Part shown: positions 17,822 to 26,362 of the stretch, one piece after another | Layout of the letters: the number at the start of each line of letters is the position of its first letter | How positions within the stretch are numbered: the stretch's first letter is position 1 | Source of the DNA: an uncultured Hoeflea sp. | Lineage (GTDB): Bacteria > Pseudomonadota > Alphaproteobacteria > Rhizobiales > Rhizobiaceae | DNA length: 64,000 nt | Assembly (NCBI RefSeq): GCF_947501405.1 | Contig: NZ_CANMVK010000004.1 | Coordinates: 1 to 64,000, forward strand | Direction: 5' to 3' | Translations under genes and position numbers: made by a program | Notes under the pieces: model-generated | The model's database searches: none | Told to the model about the DNA's origin: nothing | The model's input: only the letters and a program-made list of their open reading frames with translations

Positions 17822-18030
17822 TTCCTGACGACCCGCTTCTTGTTGTGAAACACATAGGTCACAGATTCATCCCCCTCGCCAACAGCACTTGAGCCATCGT
17901 CTTTCGTTTTGACGTGGGAATAGCCCGGATAGTCGGAAAAGCAGAACCGATAAGCAACGGGAATCGCGTATTCGCTGTGCTGGGCCGCGCCGTCGACATC
18001 AAACGCACCATCGCGTTCAAGCTGGCCTCC
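17806..18030 (-). pseudogene. 3' remnant of an unidentified gene truncated by an IS element
   Basis: The frame upstream of alkB reads as plausible protein (AIPVAYRFCFSDYPGY ... TYVFHNKKRVV) but has no start of its own: it runs out of IS3 transposase sequence. It looks like the C-terminal 65 or so residues of a gene that was cut by the insertion and that used to be translationally coupled to alkB. The family is not recognised and the left boundary is approximate. Confidence 0.4.
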
Positions 18031-18431
18031 TCCCCATAGAGTCCGCGTCTGTAAGCTGGCCCTGTTCAGGTTTTGGTCTTCCTTTGACCTATTTGCATAT
18101 TCCCGTGGTGTCAGACCGGCTGGACTTGAGTGCAGGCGATTTTGGCTAAAATCGTCGCGCCATTCCGCCACCAGATTGCGGGCACGGCGTAGGTTATCGA
18201 ACCGGTGCTCGTTCAGAAGCAGTCCAATTCGCGTGCGACCCGAATGCCTGACAGGGAGGTGTCGACAACAGCGGCCAGTCAGCCCCGGCTGAAGTCATCA
18301 ATCACGTTCAGGATGCAGGACCGGCGACCACACGACAGGTTGTCTGATACGAAGTCCGGACTCCACCAATGGTTCGGCCCCTGCGGGATTTCCATCGGTG
18401 CTCTGGTGCCCAAGGCACGCATCCCGCCACC

Positions 18432-18472
18432 CATTGCCCGGCAGGCGATTGCAAAGCAATTTGCCGAGAGGG
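18432..18472 (+). repeat. 41-base palindromic element, copy 1 (in dead orfB)
   Basis: The element begins CATTGCCCGG and ends TGCCGAGAGGG, with an inner dyad ATTGC-AAA-GCAAT. It interrupts the orfB frame between the codons for LTVRN and the GGMRALGTRAP segment. It matches 18902-18942 in inverted orientation at 36 of 41 positions. Confidence 0.65.
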
Positions 18473-18901
18473 GTGGTTGCGCACGGTCAGCCCTTCCTCC
18501 TTGCAGAGGCGATATAGCTTTTTCCAGTTCATTTGCCAGCCCTCACGCCGCAGCAGGCCATGCAGATGCCGATGAACGCGGGGCGATCCCAGCCAAAGCG
18601 CAGGCCCTCCGCTGTCGATGTCCCTTCTGTGTCATCACCCAATCCGCTGCACGCCGCCGCGCACCAGGCCTCAGAAGTTCTTTCCCCGCATTTCCTTGAG
18701 CGTCGACACGTCCATCATCTGCTCGGCCAGCAGCTTTTTCAGATTGGCTTTCTCAGCCTCCAGCGCCTTCAGCTTCTTGGTATCCAATACTTCCATGCCA
18801 CCAGACTTCGCGCGTCACTTGTAGAAGATCGCGTCGCTGACGCCGTGTTTTCGGAATAGCTTCTTCGCACCCAGCCCTGCTTGGTGCACCTTCAGAATGC
18901 A

Positions 18902-18942
18902 CCCTCTCGGCAGATTGTTGTGAAATCGCCTACCGGGCAATG
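18902..18942 (-). repeat. 41-base palindromic element, copy 2 (in dead orfA)
   Basis: This is an inverted copy of the element at 18432-18472, 36/41 identical. It separates the start of orfA (MKPSRFTEK) from its ILKVHQAG continuation. The two copies lie in opposite orientation in the same dead element. Confidence 0.65.
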
Positions 18943-18978
18943 AACGATCTATTTCTCGGTAAACCTTGATGGCTTCAT

Positions 18979-19487
18979 CGTCTGTCTCCTTCAGTAGGAA
19001 CAGACTAGCCTCAATTCGAGGATGCTTCAGTGGAGAAGGCAGAACTCAATATCGAAGATTGGGCTGAGCATCCAACCGAGGTGATATTGCGGTCCACGCG
19101 AACTGGCTATGAACCATAAGTAAGGCTTACTGTCGGTTTGGACCGGATTTGACCATTTCGGTCTATAGCCTGTAGCTCACGGCGCCCTGCTTACGTTCAT
19201 GCAACGAACTCCTATCGCAACGCCGGATCCCAAGGGCCAGGCATTCACATCCGTTCGAAAAAGCCGGGTCCGGTTTTCTACACTGCGATTGCTTGTGGCA
19301 TTCACCTTCTGGTCTCGAATTCGAGGGCGGCACGGCGAGCAAATCCTTGATGTGTTGGTGGAAAAGATGCCGTGAAGGCCGAAACATAGATCTTCGGTTT
19401 CTGCACAGATTAAGCGGGTCAGAGTTCGCAATCGTCGGATATCTCCCCATCGCTTGCGCATTCCCGGTGCCGCAATATCATGCCCGC
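18979..19487. other. Intergenic stretch, no gene supported
   Basis: This stretch lies between the IS remnant and the LysR gene. Reading frames here have no recognisable protein content. The long frame that enters the LysR gene from 19293 reads as random sequence before residue 66. Confidence 0.5.
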
Positions 19488-20420
19488 ATGAAACACCGCC
19501 AACTTGAAGCGTTTCGCGCGACAATGCGCTCAGGCTCGATCACCGAGGCCGCTGCGATGATGCATATCTCCCAGCCCAGTGTCAGCCGGCTGATTGCGGA
19601 TCTGGAGCGCGTGGTCGGCTTCAGCCTGTTTCTCAGATCCGGGCGAGGATTGACGCCAACGGTTGAGGCAAGGGCCTTCTACAAGGGTGTTGAAGGCATG
19701 TTCGTGGGGGTGGATCGATTGGAGGAGCTGGCCAGGGCCATTGGCACCACCCGATCAGGCGTTATCAGAATCGGGACAATTCAGTCGATAGCGACCATAG
19801 AACTGCCAAAGGCGGTCAACACGATTTACCGGCGTCTTCCGGAGATCGGATTCATGATCCAGTCCCGCAATACGCCGGCCATTCTGGATGCGGTGCAGAT
19901 GCATCAACTGGATATCGGCGTCGTCGGTCGCCAGCCGCCCTATGATGGTGTTGAAGTGCTGTTTGAGATCACGGCGCCCTATGTCTGCCTCATGCCTGAA
20001 GCGCATGAGTTGGCGGACGGAAGCGGCCTTGTTGATTTGGAAATCCTGGCTGAAACAGAAGAGTTTGCGGCCTATGGCGGCGCATTTCCTGACAGTATGA
20101 TGTCGATGGAGAGCTCCCTTGCTCAGAAAATCCGAAACCGTTCGCGATTGTCGGCGACAAACATGCCGGTCGCGGCGGCCCTTGTTCGTGAAACGGGAGT
20201 GCTTGCAATTGCCGATCCCTTCTCCGCTGAACAGGCGGTGTTGATGGGCGGTGTCGTCTTTCGGCCGATCAAGCAAGATCTCAGATACCATGTATCGATC
20301 ATTGCGCCCGGTCGGGATCGGTTATCCCGGGCAGCGCTTGAATTTGTTGATGTCCTTTCCGGGCAACTGAGCAAACGCGTTCGTGACATCCAGCGTTACG
20401 GACCTCCTCGTCATTCATAG
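19488..20420 (+). CDS. LysR-family regulator
   Basis: This 310-residue LTTR has an N-terminal helix-turn-helix (MKHRQLEAFRATMRSGSITEAAAMMHISQPSVSRLIADLE) and a type 2 periplasmic-binding-like effector domain. The start at 19488 gives the canonical LTTR N-terminus; no clear ribosome site precedes it. It lies 101 bases upstream of, and in the same direction as, the oxidase/ThDP/DmdA-like operon, unlike the common divergent layout, and most likely controls that operon. The inducer is unknown. Confidence 0.88.
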   Translation: MKHRQLEAFRATMRSGSITEAAAMMHISQPSVSRLIADLERVVGFSLFLRSGRGLTPTVEARAFYKGVEGMFVGVDRLEELARAIGTTRSGVIRIGTIQSIATIELPKAVNTIYRRLPEIGFMIQSRNTPAILDAVQMHQLDIGVVGRQPPYDGVEVLFEITAPYVCLMPEAHELADGSGLVDLEILAETEEFAAYGGAFPDSMMSMESSLAQKIRNRSRLSATNMPVAAALVRETGVLAIADPFSAEQAVLMGGVVFRPIKQDLRYHVSIIAPGRDRLSRAALEFVDVLSGQLSKRVRDIQRYGPPRHS

Positions 20421-20521
20421 CATTTACGTATAGGTTACTTTAATTTTTGTATTTTCCCGTATGCCTTGGACAAGCGTATGGTGTTGATCCGGAATGCCGC
20501 TAAGGCGATGAGGATTTCGAA

Positions 20522-21721
20522 ATGACTGCCCCGAAAAGCATAGGTCCAAGTCGCAAGGTCTTTTCCACGGAAGACGCCTGGCGCATTGCAGCGCGGCGGC
20601 TGCCCAGGCTGATTTTTGATTTCATCGAGGGATCGGCGGGGCGCGAGGTTTCAGCGGGCCGAAACGTCAGGCGGTTTGACGAGATCATGCTGCAACCCCG
20701 CGTTATGGCCGATGTCGCGGTTCGTTCGGTCGCCACCAGGCTGATGGGCCGCACCTACGGCCTGCCGTTCGGGATTGCTCCCATGGGCATGTGCAACCTG
20801 TCATGGCCGGGGGCGGACAAGTATCTTGCGCAAGCCGCAAAACACTATGACGTGCCCGTCTGCCTGTCCTCGGCGGCCTCCAGTTCGATCGAAGAAATGT
20901 ATCGATGGGCGGGCGAAAATACCTGGTTCCAGCTCTATGTCGGCCAATCCATGGAGCACTCCCTGTCGCTCGTGGATCGCGCCCAGGCGGCCGGATATGA
21001 AACGCTGATCCTGACTGTTGACGTGCCCCAGGTGTCGCGGCGTGTTCGCGATCTGCGCAATGGCTTTCAGGTGCCGTTTTCCATTGGCCCAAGACAGTTC
21101 ATCGACTTCGCGTTGCACCCAAGATGGTCATTGACGACGCTGATCAACGGCCCGCCCTCTGCAAAGAATTTTAACGCTGGCAACGGGGTAAGATTTAACC
21201 GGAACGGCAGCCGCGCAGGCGCAGACTGGGCTTTCCTCGACAGGCTCCGCAACCATTGGAAAGGCAAGCTTGTCGTCAAGGGTGTGACCTCTGCCGATGA
21301 TGCGAGGCGTATTCGAAACAGTGGCGCCGATGCTGTCTATGTCTCCAATCACGGGGGGCGGCAACTCGACAGCGCGCCGCCGGCGATTGACCTTCTGCCG
21401 ATCATCCGAAGCGCGGTTGGCCCGGACTATCCGCTGATCTTCGACAGTGGGATCCGCAGCGGGGAAGACGTGGTCAAGGCTCTGGCGCTGGGCGCTGATT
21501 TCGTGATGATCGGGCGGCCAATGCTCTTTGCCCTTGCGGCCGAGGCCGAGGCCGGGCTGAACGCGCTTTTCTCTGCCTTCGCCGGCGACATCAGTACAGC
21601 CATGGCGCAACTGGGCATCACAACAACAGACCAGATAACGCGACAGGTGCTTTTTCCGCCACCGGATCAGGCCCTGACCATGCAGGATTCCAAACTCAAG
21701 ATGACAAGCACAAGCACTTAA
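20522..21721 (+). CDS. FMN-dependent alpha-hydroxy-acid oxidase/dehydrogenase
   Basis: This 399-residue member of the lactate/glycolate/mandelate dehydrogenase family oxidises a 2-hydroxy acid to a 2-oxo acid with FMN. The N-terminal DFIEGSAG motif, GIAPMGMCNL FMN loop, FQLYV, the active-site histidine/arginine in YVSNHGGRQLD, and the C-terminal FDSGIRSGEDVVKALALGADFVMIGRP phosphate site are all present. GAGGA precedes the ATG. It is the first gene of a four-gene set with a ThDP enzyme 21 bases downstream, so its oxoacid product is probably the ThDP enzyme substrate. Lactate is not specially indicated. Confidence 0.88.
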   Translation: MTAPKSIGPSRKVFSTEDAWRIAARRLPRLIFDFIEGSAGREVSAGRNVRRFDEIMLQPRVMADVAVRSVATRLMGRTYGLPFGIAPMGMCNLSWPGADKYLAQAAKHYDVPVCLSSAASSSIEEMYRWAGENTWFQLYVGQSMEHSLSLVDRAQAAGYETLILTVDVPQVSRRVRDLRNGFQVPFSIGPRQFIDFALHPRWSLTTLINGPPSAKNFNAGNGVRFNRNGSRAGADWAFLDRLRNHWKGKLVVKGVTSADDARRIRNSGADAVYVSNHGGRQLDSAPPAIDLLPIIRSAVGPDYPLIFDSGIRSGEDVVKALALGADFVMIGRPMLFALAAEAEAGLNALFSAFAGDISTAMAQLGITTTDQITRQVLFPPPDQALTMQDSKLKMTSTST

Positions 21722-21742
21722 ACATCAGGGAGCATGGTCCTC

Positions 21743-23461
21743 ATGACCGAGACCAGTAAAATTCGTGGCGGCGCCTTGCTGGCACGTGCATTGAAACAAA
21801 AGGGTGTCGACCACGCCTTCACCCTGGCCGGAGGTTTCTGCAACCCCGCGCTTGAGGGCTTCATGGAATGCCAGATGCCGGTCATCAACTGCCCGCATGA
21901 GCAGATTGCCGGCCATTTGGCCGATGGCCATGCCCGGATTACCCGCAAACCCGCCGTATGTTTGGTGGGGCCGGAAGGATTTGCAAACGCGGTGCCCGCG
22001 ATGCTGGAAGCCGGCGGCGAGCGCAGCCCGGTGATTTTCATCACCGGTTCCTCGACCCTCAAACGCCAGGGAGCGGGCGGCTTCAAGGAAATCGACGATG
22101 TGGCCATCGCCGCGCCGTTGGTCAAATATTCGGTCCAGATCACCGATGGCGAGCGGATCAGCGAATTCGTGAACCGCGCCTGGACGGCAGCCACCACCGG
22201 GTACCCGGGTCCGGTGCATATTTCGCTGCCGGTTGACATCATGTTTTCGTCTTTCGCTCCCGATGCCGGGCTCAATGAGCGTCCCTATAACCGCACTGAC
22301 CGTCCGGTGCCCCGTGCATGGCCCGATCCGTCAGCATTGGCCGCAATCTTGGACAGGGTGGAAAAGGCCGAACGTCCGGTAATCATTGGCGGGCATGGTG
22401 TCTGGTGGTCGCGTTCGGAATCCAGACTTGAAGCCGCAGGCCGCGCCTTACGGATACCGATCTTCAACGTACCCTATCATTCCAAGCTTCTGGGTGAGGA
22501 TTGCGAAGCCTATATGGGGCTTGCCGATTTTCATCAGTATCATCCCAGCAAGCAGGCCATCCACGAAGCCGATCTGGTTCTCATGGTAGGCGGGCGTCTG
22601 GACAATCAGATGAACTTCGGCAATCCGCCATTCTTCCCCTCCGGTCAGACCCTGGTTTGCGTCAACGGAAGCCATGAGGAACTTGAACATAATCAGGCCG
22701 CCGACGAAGTGCTGCTGTCTGACCCGGGCGCCTTTCTCGATGCCCTGGCGAAGATTGGCAAAACATGGCCGGCATGGTTCGATCTTCAACGGCAGCGGCG
22801 CGCTGAATGGGTGGACGAGTGGTACGCCCATATTGCACAGGAATCCGCCAAACCCGGGAAGATGCATCCCCTGCAGCTCTCACTGGATGTGCAGGAACAG
22901 ATGGGCGATGACGACTGGCTGGTCTTTGATGGCGGCAACACCCATTTCTGGTCCGAGATCGCGGTCAATATGGCCGGCTGGCGCGGGCAGAAGCTCGGCG
23001 GCATCATGCATCCGGGCAATTACTCGCTGCTGGGTGTCGGGGTGTCTTTCGGCATCTCCGCCAAGGCGCTGCATCCGGACCGCAATGTCGTCGTAATATC
23101 TGGAGATGGTGCCTTTCTGTCCGGCGGACTGTCTATCGAGGCCGCGTTTCAGGAAGGCCTTCCGATCACCATCATCATCGACAACAATGGCGGGCTTGAT
23201 TGCATCAGCCAGCAACAGGAACGGCTGTTTAAGACCGGCAAGCACTTTGCGACGGATTTCCGGGATATTCCCTTTCATTCCATGTGTGAGGGCATGGGGG
23301 GCCATGGCGAACTGGTCGAAACCCGCGATCAGCTGGCGCCCGCCCTGGAACGGGCCATGGCCTCCGGCAAGGTCGCTGTCGTCAACGTCAAATGCCGCGG
23401 CGTGATCAGTCCGATTGTGGCGGCAACGTCCGACAAGCGCGACAAGGCTTCGATTGAATAA
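21743..23461 (+). CDS. Thiamine diphosphate-dependent enzyme, acetolactate-synthase/decarboxylase type
   Basis: This 572-residue protein has the three-domain ThDP layout. The N-terminal PYR domain carries the catalytic glutamate in NCPHEQIAGHLADGHAR, the middle domain is of the TPP_enzyme_M type, and the C-terminal PP domain has the cofactor motif GDGAFLS with IIIDNNGG. It decarboxylates or ligates a 2-oxo acid. The Cys in LDCISQQQ and other pocket residues do not match a family I can name. ATG 21743 is used because AGGGAG lies about 10 bases upstream, while an ATG at 21734 is too close. Its stop codon overlaps the next start (TAATG). Confidence 0.85.
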   Translation: MTETSKIRGGALLARALKQKGVDHAFTLAGGFCNPALEGFMECQMPVINCPHEQIAGHLADGHARITRKPAVCLVGPEGFANAVPAMLEAGGERSPVIFITGSSTLKRQGAGGFKEIDDVAIAAPLVKYSVQITDGERISEFVNRAWTAATTGYPGPVHISLPVDIMFSSFAPDAGLNERPYNRTDRPVPRAWPDPSALAAILDRVEKAERPVIIGGHGVWWSRSESRLEAAGRALRIPIFNVPYHSKLLGEDCEAYMGLADFHQYHPSKQAIHEADLVLMVGGRLDNQMNFGNPPFFPSGQTLVCVNGSHEELEHNQAADEVLLSDPGAFLDALAKIGKTWPAWFDLQRQRRAEWVDEWYAHIAQESAKPGKMHPLQLSLDVQEQMGDDDWLVFDGGNTHFWSEIAVNMAGWRGQKLGGIMHPGNYSLLGVGVSFGISAKALHPDRNVVVISGDGAFLSGGLSIEAAFQEGLPITIIIDNNGGLDCISQQQERLFKTGKHFATDFRDIPFHSMCEGMGGHGELVETRDQLAPALERAMASGKVAVVNVKCRGVISPIVAATSDKRDKASIE

Positions 23462-23796
23462 TGGCCACTATCACCTCCCATACGCTGAACGGAAGCGACG
23501 GCACCCACGCCGGCGGCATTCCCGTCACCCTGACCAATCTCACAACCCGAACACTGCTCTTCCGTGCCGTCATGGATGATGGCGGGCGGCTGTCGCAGTC
23601 CGTCGCCCCGTCGCTTGTCGAGCCTTCCGCGACCTATGAGCTTGTGTTCGATCTTGCCGCCTACTGGGCCGCGCGCGGCAGCCCTGCCTCGGTTGCCCAA
23701 ATCGTGTTGCGATTTACGATGCGGGATCCGGAGGGCGCCTATCACATGCCGGTCATCTTCAATCCCAATTCCTACTCAATGTGGTGCTCCTCGTGA
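23461..23796 (+). CDS. Transthyretin-like / 5-hydroxyisourate-hydrolase-like protein
   Basis: This 111-residue protein follows the pattern of 5-hydroxyisourate hydrolase: SHTLNGSDGTHAGGIPVTL at the N-terminus, DDGGRL, FDLAAYWAARG and the late AYHMPVIFNPNSYS block with the second histidine. In true HIU hydrolases the chain ends in Tyr-Arg-Gly-Ser, which forms part of the active site; here it ends MWCSS. So the fold is probably kept while the reaction may have changed. Start and stop both overlap their neighbours by one base, so translation is coupled to the ThDP enzyme and the DmdA-like protein. Confidence 0.65.
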   Translation: MATITSHTLNGSDGTHAGGIPVTLTNLTTRTLLFRAVMDDGGRLSQSVAPSLVEPSATYELVFDLAAYWAARGSPASVAQIVLRFTMRDPEGAYHMPVIFNPNSYSMWCSS

Positions 23797-24905
23797 TGGA
23801 CGGCCTGAACATGTCGCGACGCATCCGCCGCACCCCCTATACCGACCGGGTCGAGCAAGCCGGGGTGCGCGGTTTTTCCGTCGTCAATCACATGCTGCTT
23901 CCCAAAGCCTACCGGCGAACGGTCGAGGAAGACTACTGGCACTTGCGCGAGCATGTGCAAATCTGGGATGTGTCATGTCAGCGGCAGGTCCAGATCAGCG
24001 GACCGGATGCGGCCGAACTGATGCAGCTGATGACCCCGCGCGATATCCGCAAGGCCAGGATCGGAGACTGCTTTTACCTCCCGATCATCGATGCGAACGC
24101 TGGATTGATCAATGATCCGGTCATGCTCAAGCTGGCCGACGACCGCTTCTGGCTGTCGATCGCCGACAGTGACGTTCTGCTTTATGCCATGGGCCTGGCC
24201 CTGGGGCGCGGCATGGATGTGGATGTTCGTGAACCCGATGTTTCGCCGCTGGCGATCCAGGGCCCGAAGGCCGAAGACCTGGTGGCGGAGCTGTTTGGGG
24301 TGCACATCCGCGATATCGGCTTTTTCAAATATGGCTGGATCGAGTTTCAGGGCACCCGCCAACTCATCGCGCGCTCGGGCTATTCCCGGCAGGGCGGGTT
24401 CGAGATCTACCTGGAAGGCGGTCATCTCGGCACGGCTCTGTGGGACGCTGTGTGGGAGGCCGGCCAGCCTTACAACCTCACGCCCGGCTGCCCCAATGTC
24501 ATCGAACGGATCGAGGGTGGGCTGTTCTCCTACGGCAATGAAATGACACGCGAAAACAATCCGCTGGAAATTGGCCTCGGCAGATATTGTGTCCTGGATG
24601 GCTCCATCGACTATCTCGGCCGCGCAGCACTCCAGAAGATAGCGGCCGAAGGCGTTACAAGAAAAATGCGGGGGCTGGTCTTTGACGGCCCGCCGTGCCC
24701 GATCTGCTCCAAACCATGGCCCGTAATGGTCGGAGACCAGCAGGTCGGTCAAATCACATCCGGCACCTGGTCACCGCGTCTTGAACGCAACATAGGTCTG
24801 TCGCTGATCGATCGCGGGAGCTGGGATGTGGGTCAGGTGGTGACGGTGCATATGCAAAACGGCGCTGTGGCCGATGGTCAACTGTCCGCCCTCCCGATTC
24901 CCTAA
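23796..24905 (+). CDS. DmdA/GcvT-like tetrahydrofolate-dependent demethylase
   Basis: This 369-residue aminomethyltransferase-fold protein is close to the DMSP demethylase DmdA type by eye. It has RRTPYTDRVEQAG, YNHMLLP-like VVNHMLLPKAY, WDVSCQRQVQISGPDA, QLMTPRDI, the LSIADSDVLL block and a GCPN-IERIEGGL-SYGNEMTRENNP segment. It would move a one-carbon unit from substrate to tetrahydrofolate. ATG 23796 shares a base with the previous stop; a second candidate is 23811. In this operon the natural substrate may be a methylated 2-hydroxy acid rather than DMSP, since no DMSP gene is seen nearby. Confidence 0.78.
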   Translation: MDGLNMSRRIRRTPYTDRVEQAGVRGFSVVNHMLLPKAYRRTVEEDYWHLREHVQIWDVSCQRQVQISGPDAAELMQLMTPRDIRKARIGDCFYLPIIDANAGLINDPVMLKLADDRFWLSIADSDVLLYAMGLALGRGMDVDVREPDVSPLAIQGPKAEDLVAELFGVHIRDIGFFKYGWIEFQGTRQLIARSGYSRQGGFEIYLEGGHLGTALWDAVWEAGQPYNLTPGCPNVIERIEGGLFSYGNEMTRENNPLEIGLGRYCVLDGSIDYLGRAALQKIAAEGVTRKMRGLVFDGPPCPICSKPWPVMVGDQQVGQITSGTWSPRLERNIGLSLIDRGSWDVGQVVTVHMQNGAVADGQLSALPIP

Positions 24906-24984
24906 GTGCGGCAATCGCAAACCGGCACTTTTGCATTTCTCAGGCCCGCAGGAGGGTTCCCGACGAGGCCAAGCCGGCCAGCCC

Positions 24985-25137
24985 GATGCAGTGCAGGGCG
25001 GCGGCGTCGAGGAAGCCGGCTCGGCAATCGTCGTCATGGGCGCCTATGGCCACTCCCGCATCCGCAGCTTCGTCATCCGCTGCATCACCTCTGGAATGCT
25101 CAGATCCTGCAAGGCCCAGGTGCCGTTGATGCGGTGA
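24985..25137 (+). pseudogene. C-terminal remnant of a universal stress protein
   Basis: The frame reads GSAIVVMGAYGHSRIRSFVI followed by MLRSCKAQVPLM, matching the C-terminal ATP-binding GxxGHSR block of UspA proteins (VMGAYGHSR). The N-terminal two thirds are missing. Only a gene end survives, so it is inactive. Confidence 0.65.
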
Positions 25138-25139
25138 TG

Positions 25140-26009
25140 GGGGCTGTAGTTGGGCTAGGCAGGATCTAGAGGTCAGAACCGATTTCAACAAAACTCCATC
25201 CGGAGGACCACTCTTCGAACTTTTTGGAAATCTGGACGGAAACCGGGAGAAGTTCGAGGAGTCGCTCTTGGAGATCTCGCTTATTCCACCCGGTTTTGAT
25301 CCGGCAGATGCATCGACTGGAACAAAATTTCCGGTTTCGCTCGGGGCCGACAGACATTTCCAGCAGCTTGACGGATATGCACGCATATATTGCGAAAACA
25401 TCAATGGACGTTATCCCTACGCATTGTGCTTGGCTCCGACCTACTTCTCCTGTCTTGCTGTCCCAGCGGCTCCGGCAGGAGCCTGGACCATCAGACTGCG
25501 CAATCGTTCGCCAAATCGCATTCAATGCCAGCTGGAGGCCCAAACAGATCAGCAGGTGTCTCTCGGAAGCCGCAACCATCGCCGCTGGTATTTTGTTGAT
25601 CAACACTAAAGGGAATTTGACGATGCCGGTCGACAGATGGGCAGCTACTGGCTGAGCGGTAAGGGGCTTGAGAACCTGGATGCAACTCCCTTTGCCGCGA
25701 TCCGGCGGCACGGAACCATGAACGGCTCTGCGGCCCCTAAAAAGGTGGCCCGCGTTGGAGGGTACCGCCACAGCGATGGTCAACCGGCCCCTATTCGGCA
25801 ACTGGCGTGGCCAGGAAAACGGTCGGGGTGACCGAACAGACTTGGGTTACAGCAAGAATCCCGATGCATCGGCCGCCCCGACGGCCTCGTTTCCCACGCA
25901 CGACGGCCCGGCCCATTTCGGCATTTTGAAGGCCGTTGAACTGGCCGGACAGGAGCCCAAGGTGCGCTTGGAGCCAGGACTTCAGCTTCTGGATCAGTAT
26001 AAACGATGA
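25140..26009 (+). pseudogene. Broken remnant of a large secreted protein, possibly subtilase-like
   Basis: One frame reads DLEVRTDFNKTPSGG, FELFGNLDGNREKFEESL, SLIPPGFDPADASTG and AGAWTIRLRNRSPNRIQC, up to a stop at 25609. The same frame resumes with REFDDAGRQMGSYW and RRHGTMNGSAAP, VGGYRHSDGQPAP, ending at 25831. The sense then continues in another frame to 26009 (THDGPAHFGILKAVELAGQEP). The GTxNG and VGGYRxSDG stretches recall the domains found in subtilisin-like peptidases, but the catalytic triad is not visible. It lacks a start and has at least one stop and one frameshift. Confidence 0.45.
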
Positions 26010-26285
26010 TGCCTTCGCCAGCGACATATGCTTGGTGCTAGGCGACTCAGGAAAGCCCGGAGGGGAGTTTGTCTCAGTCAGGGTGTGGGACCATGCAAGC
26101 AGCGCAAAACACCCCGAAACAACTTGGCCAGGCAGCTTGCCAGCGATTTGGGAAGCTCACGGACAAATATCTCGTCTCAAACAAAACGCCTCAAAATCTC
26201 AAACAAACCGCCGCGCCATACACATCCGCCCGCCAAATAGCCCGCGATGTCCGAGACTAAGCCAACTGAAATCAAACGAAGTTTG

Positions 26286-26362
26286 TGGTAGCGGGAGAGG
26301 GACTTGAACCCCCGACACGCGGATTATGATTCCGCTGCTCTAACCACCTGAGCTACCCCGCC
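26286..26362 (-). tRNA. tRNA-Met (CAU), elongator
   Basis: On the minus strand the cloverleaf reads GGCGGGG acceptor, GCTC D-stem, anticodon stem GCGGA/TCCGC with loop ATCATAA (anticodon CAT), T-stem with TTCAAGT loop, and 3' TCCCGCT-A-CCA with the CCA encoded. The anticodon stem lacks the GGG/CCC pairs of the initiator, so it is the elongator; a lysidine-modified tRNA-Ile2 is less likely from the acceptor and stem sequences. Confidence 0.93.

Larger units (their letters stand above)
18031..18978 (-). pseudogene. Degenerate IS3-family insertion sequence (orfA and orfB)
   Basis: On the minus strand, orfA is recognisable from 18978 (MKPSRFTEK, then HQAGLGAKKLFRKHGVSDAIFYK, KALEAEKANLKKLLAEQMMD), with internal stops. 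OrfB follows as fragments in different frames: RRACALAGIAP, NWKKLYRLCKEEGLTVR (near 18532), RALGTRAPMEIPQGP with WWSPDFVSD, TSLSGIRVARELD, and the C-terminal RLHSSPAGLTPREYANRSK with QNLNRASL. Most of the DDE catalytic core is deleted. Two small palindromic elements interrupt it. The element cannot move by itself. Confidence 0.8.

Noticed and set aside
23796-24905. Calling the gene dmdA outright
   Set aside because: The fold and motifs are DmdA-like, but no DMSP uptake or downstream genes are nearby and the operon partners point elsewhere. The family-level name is kept.
26286-26362. Initiator tRNA or tRNA-Ile2
   Set aside because: The anticodon stem lacks the GGG/CCC initiator pairs, and the body matches elongator tRNA-Met rather than Ile2.
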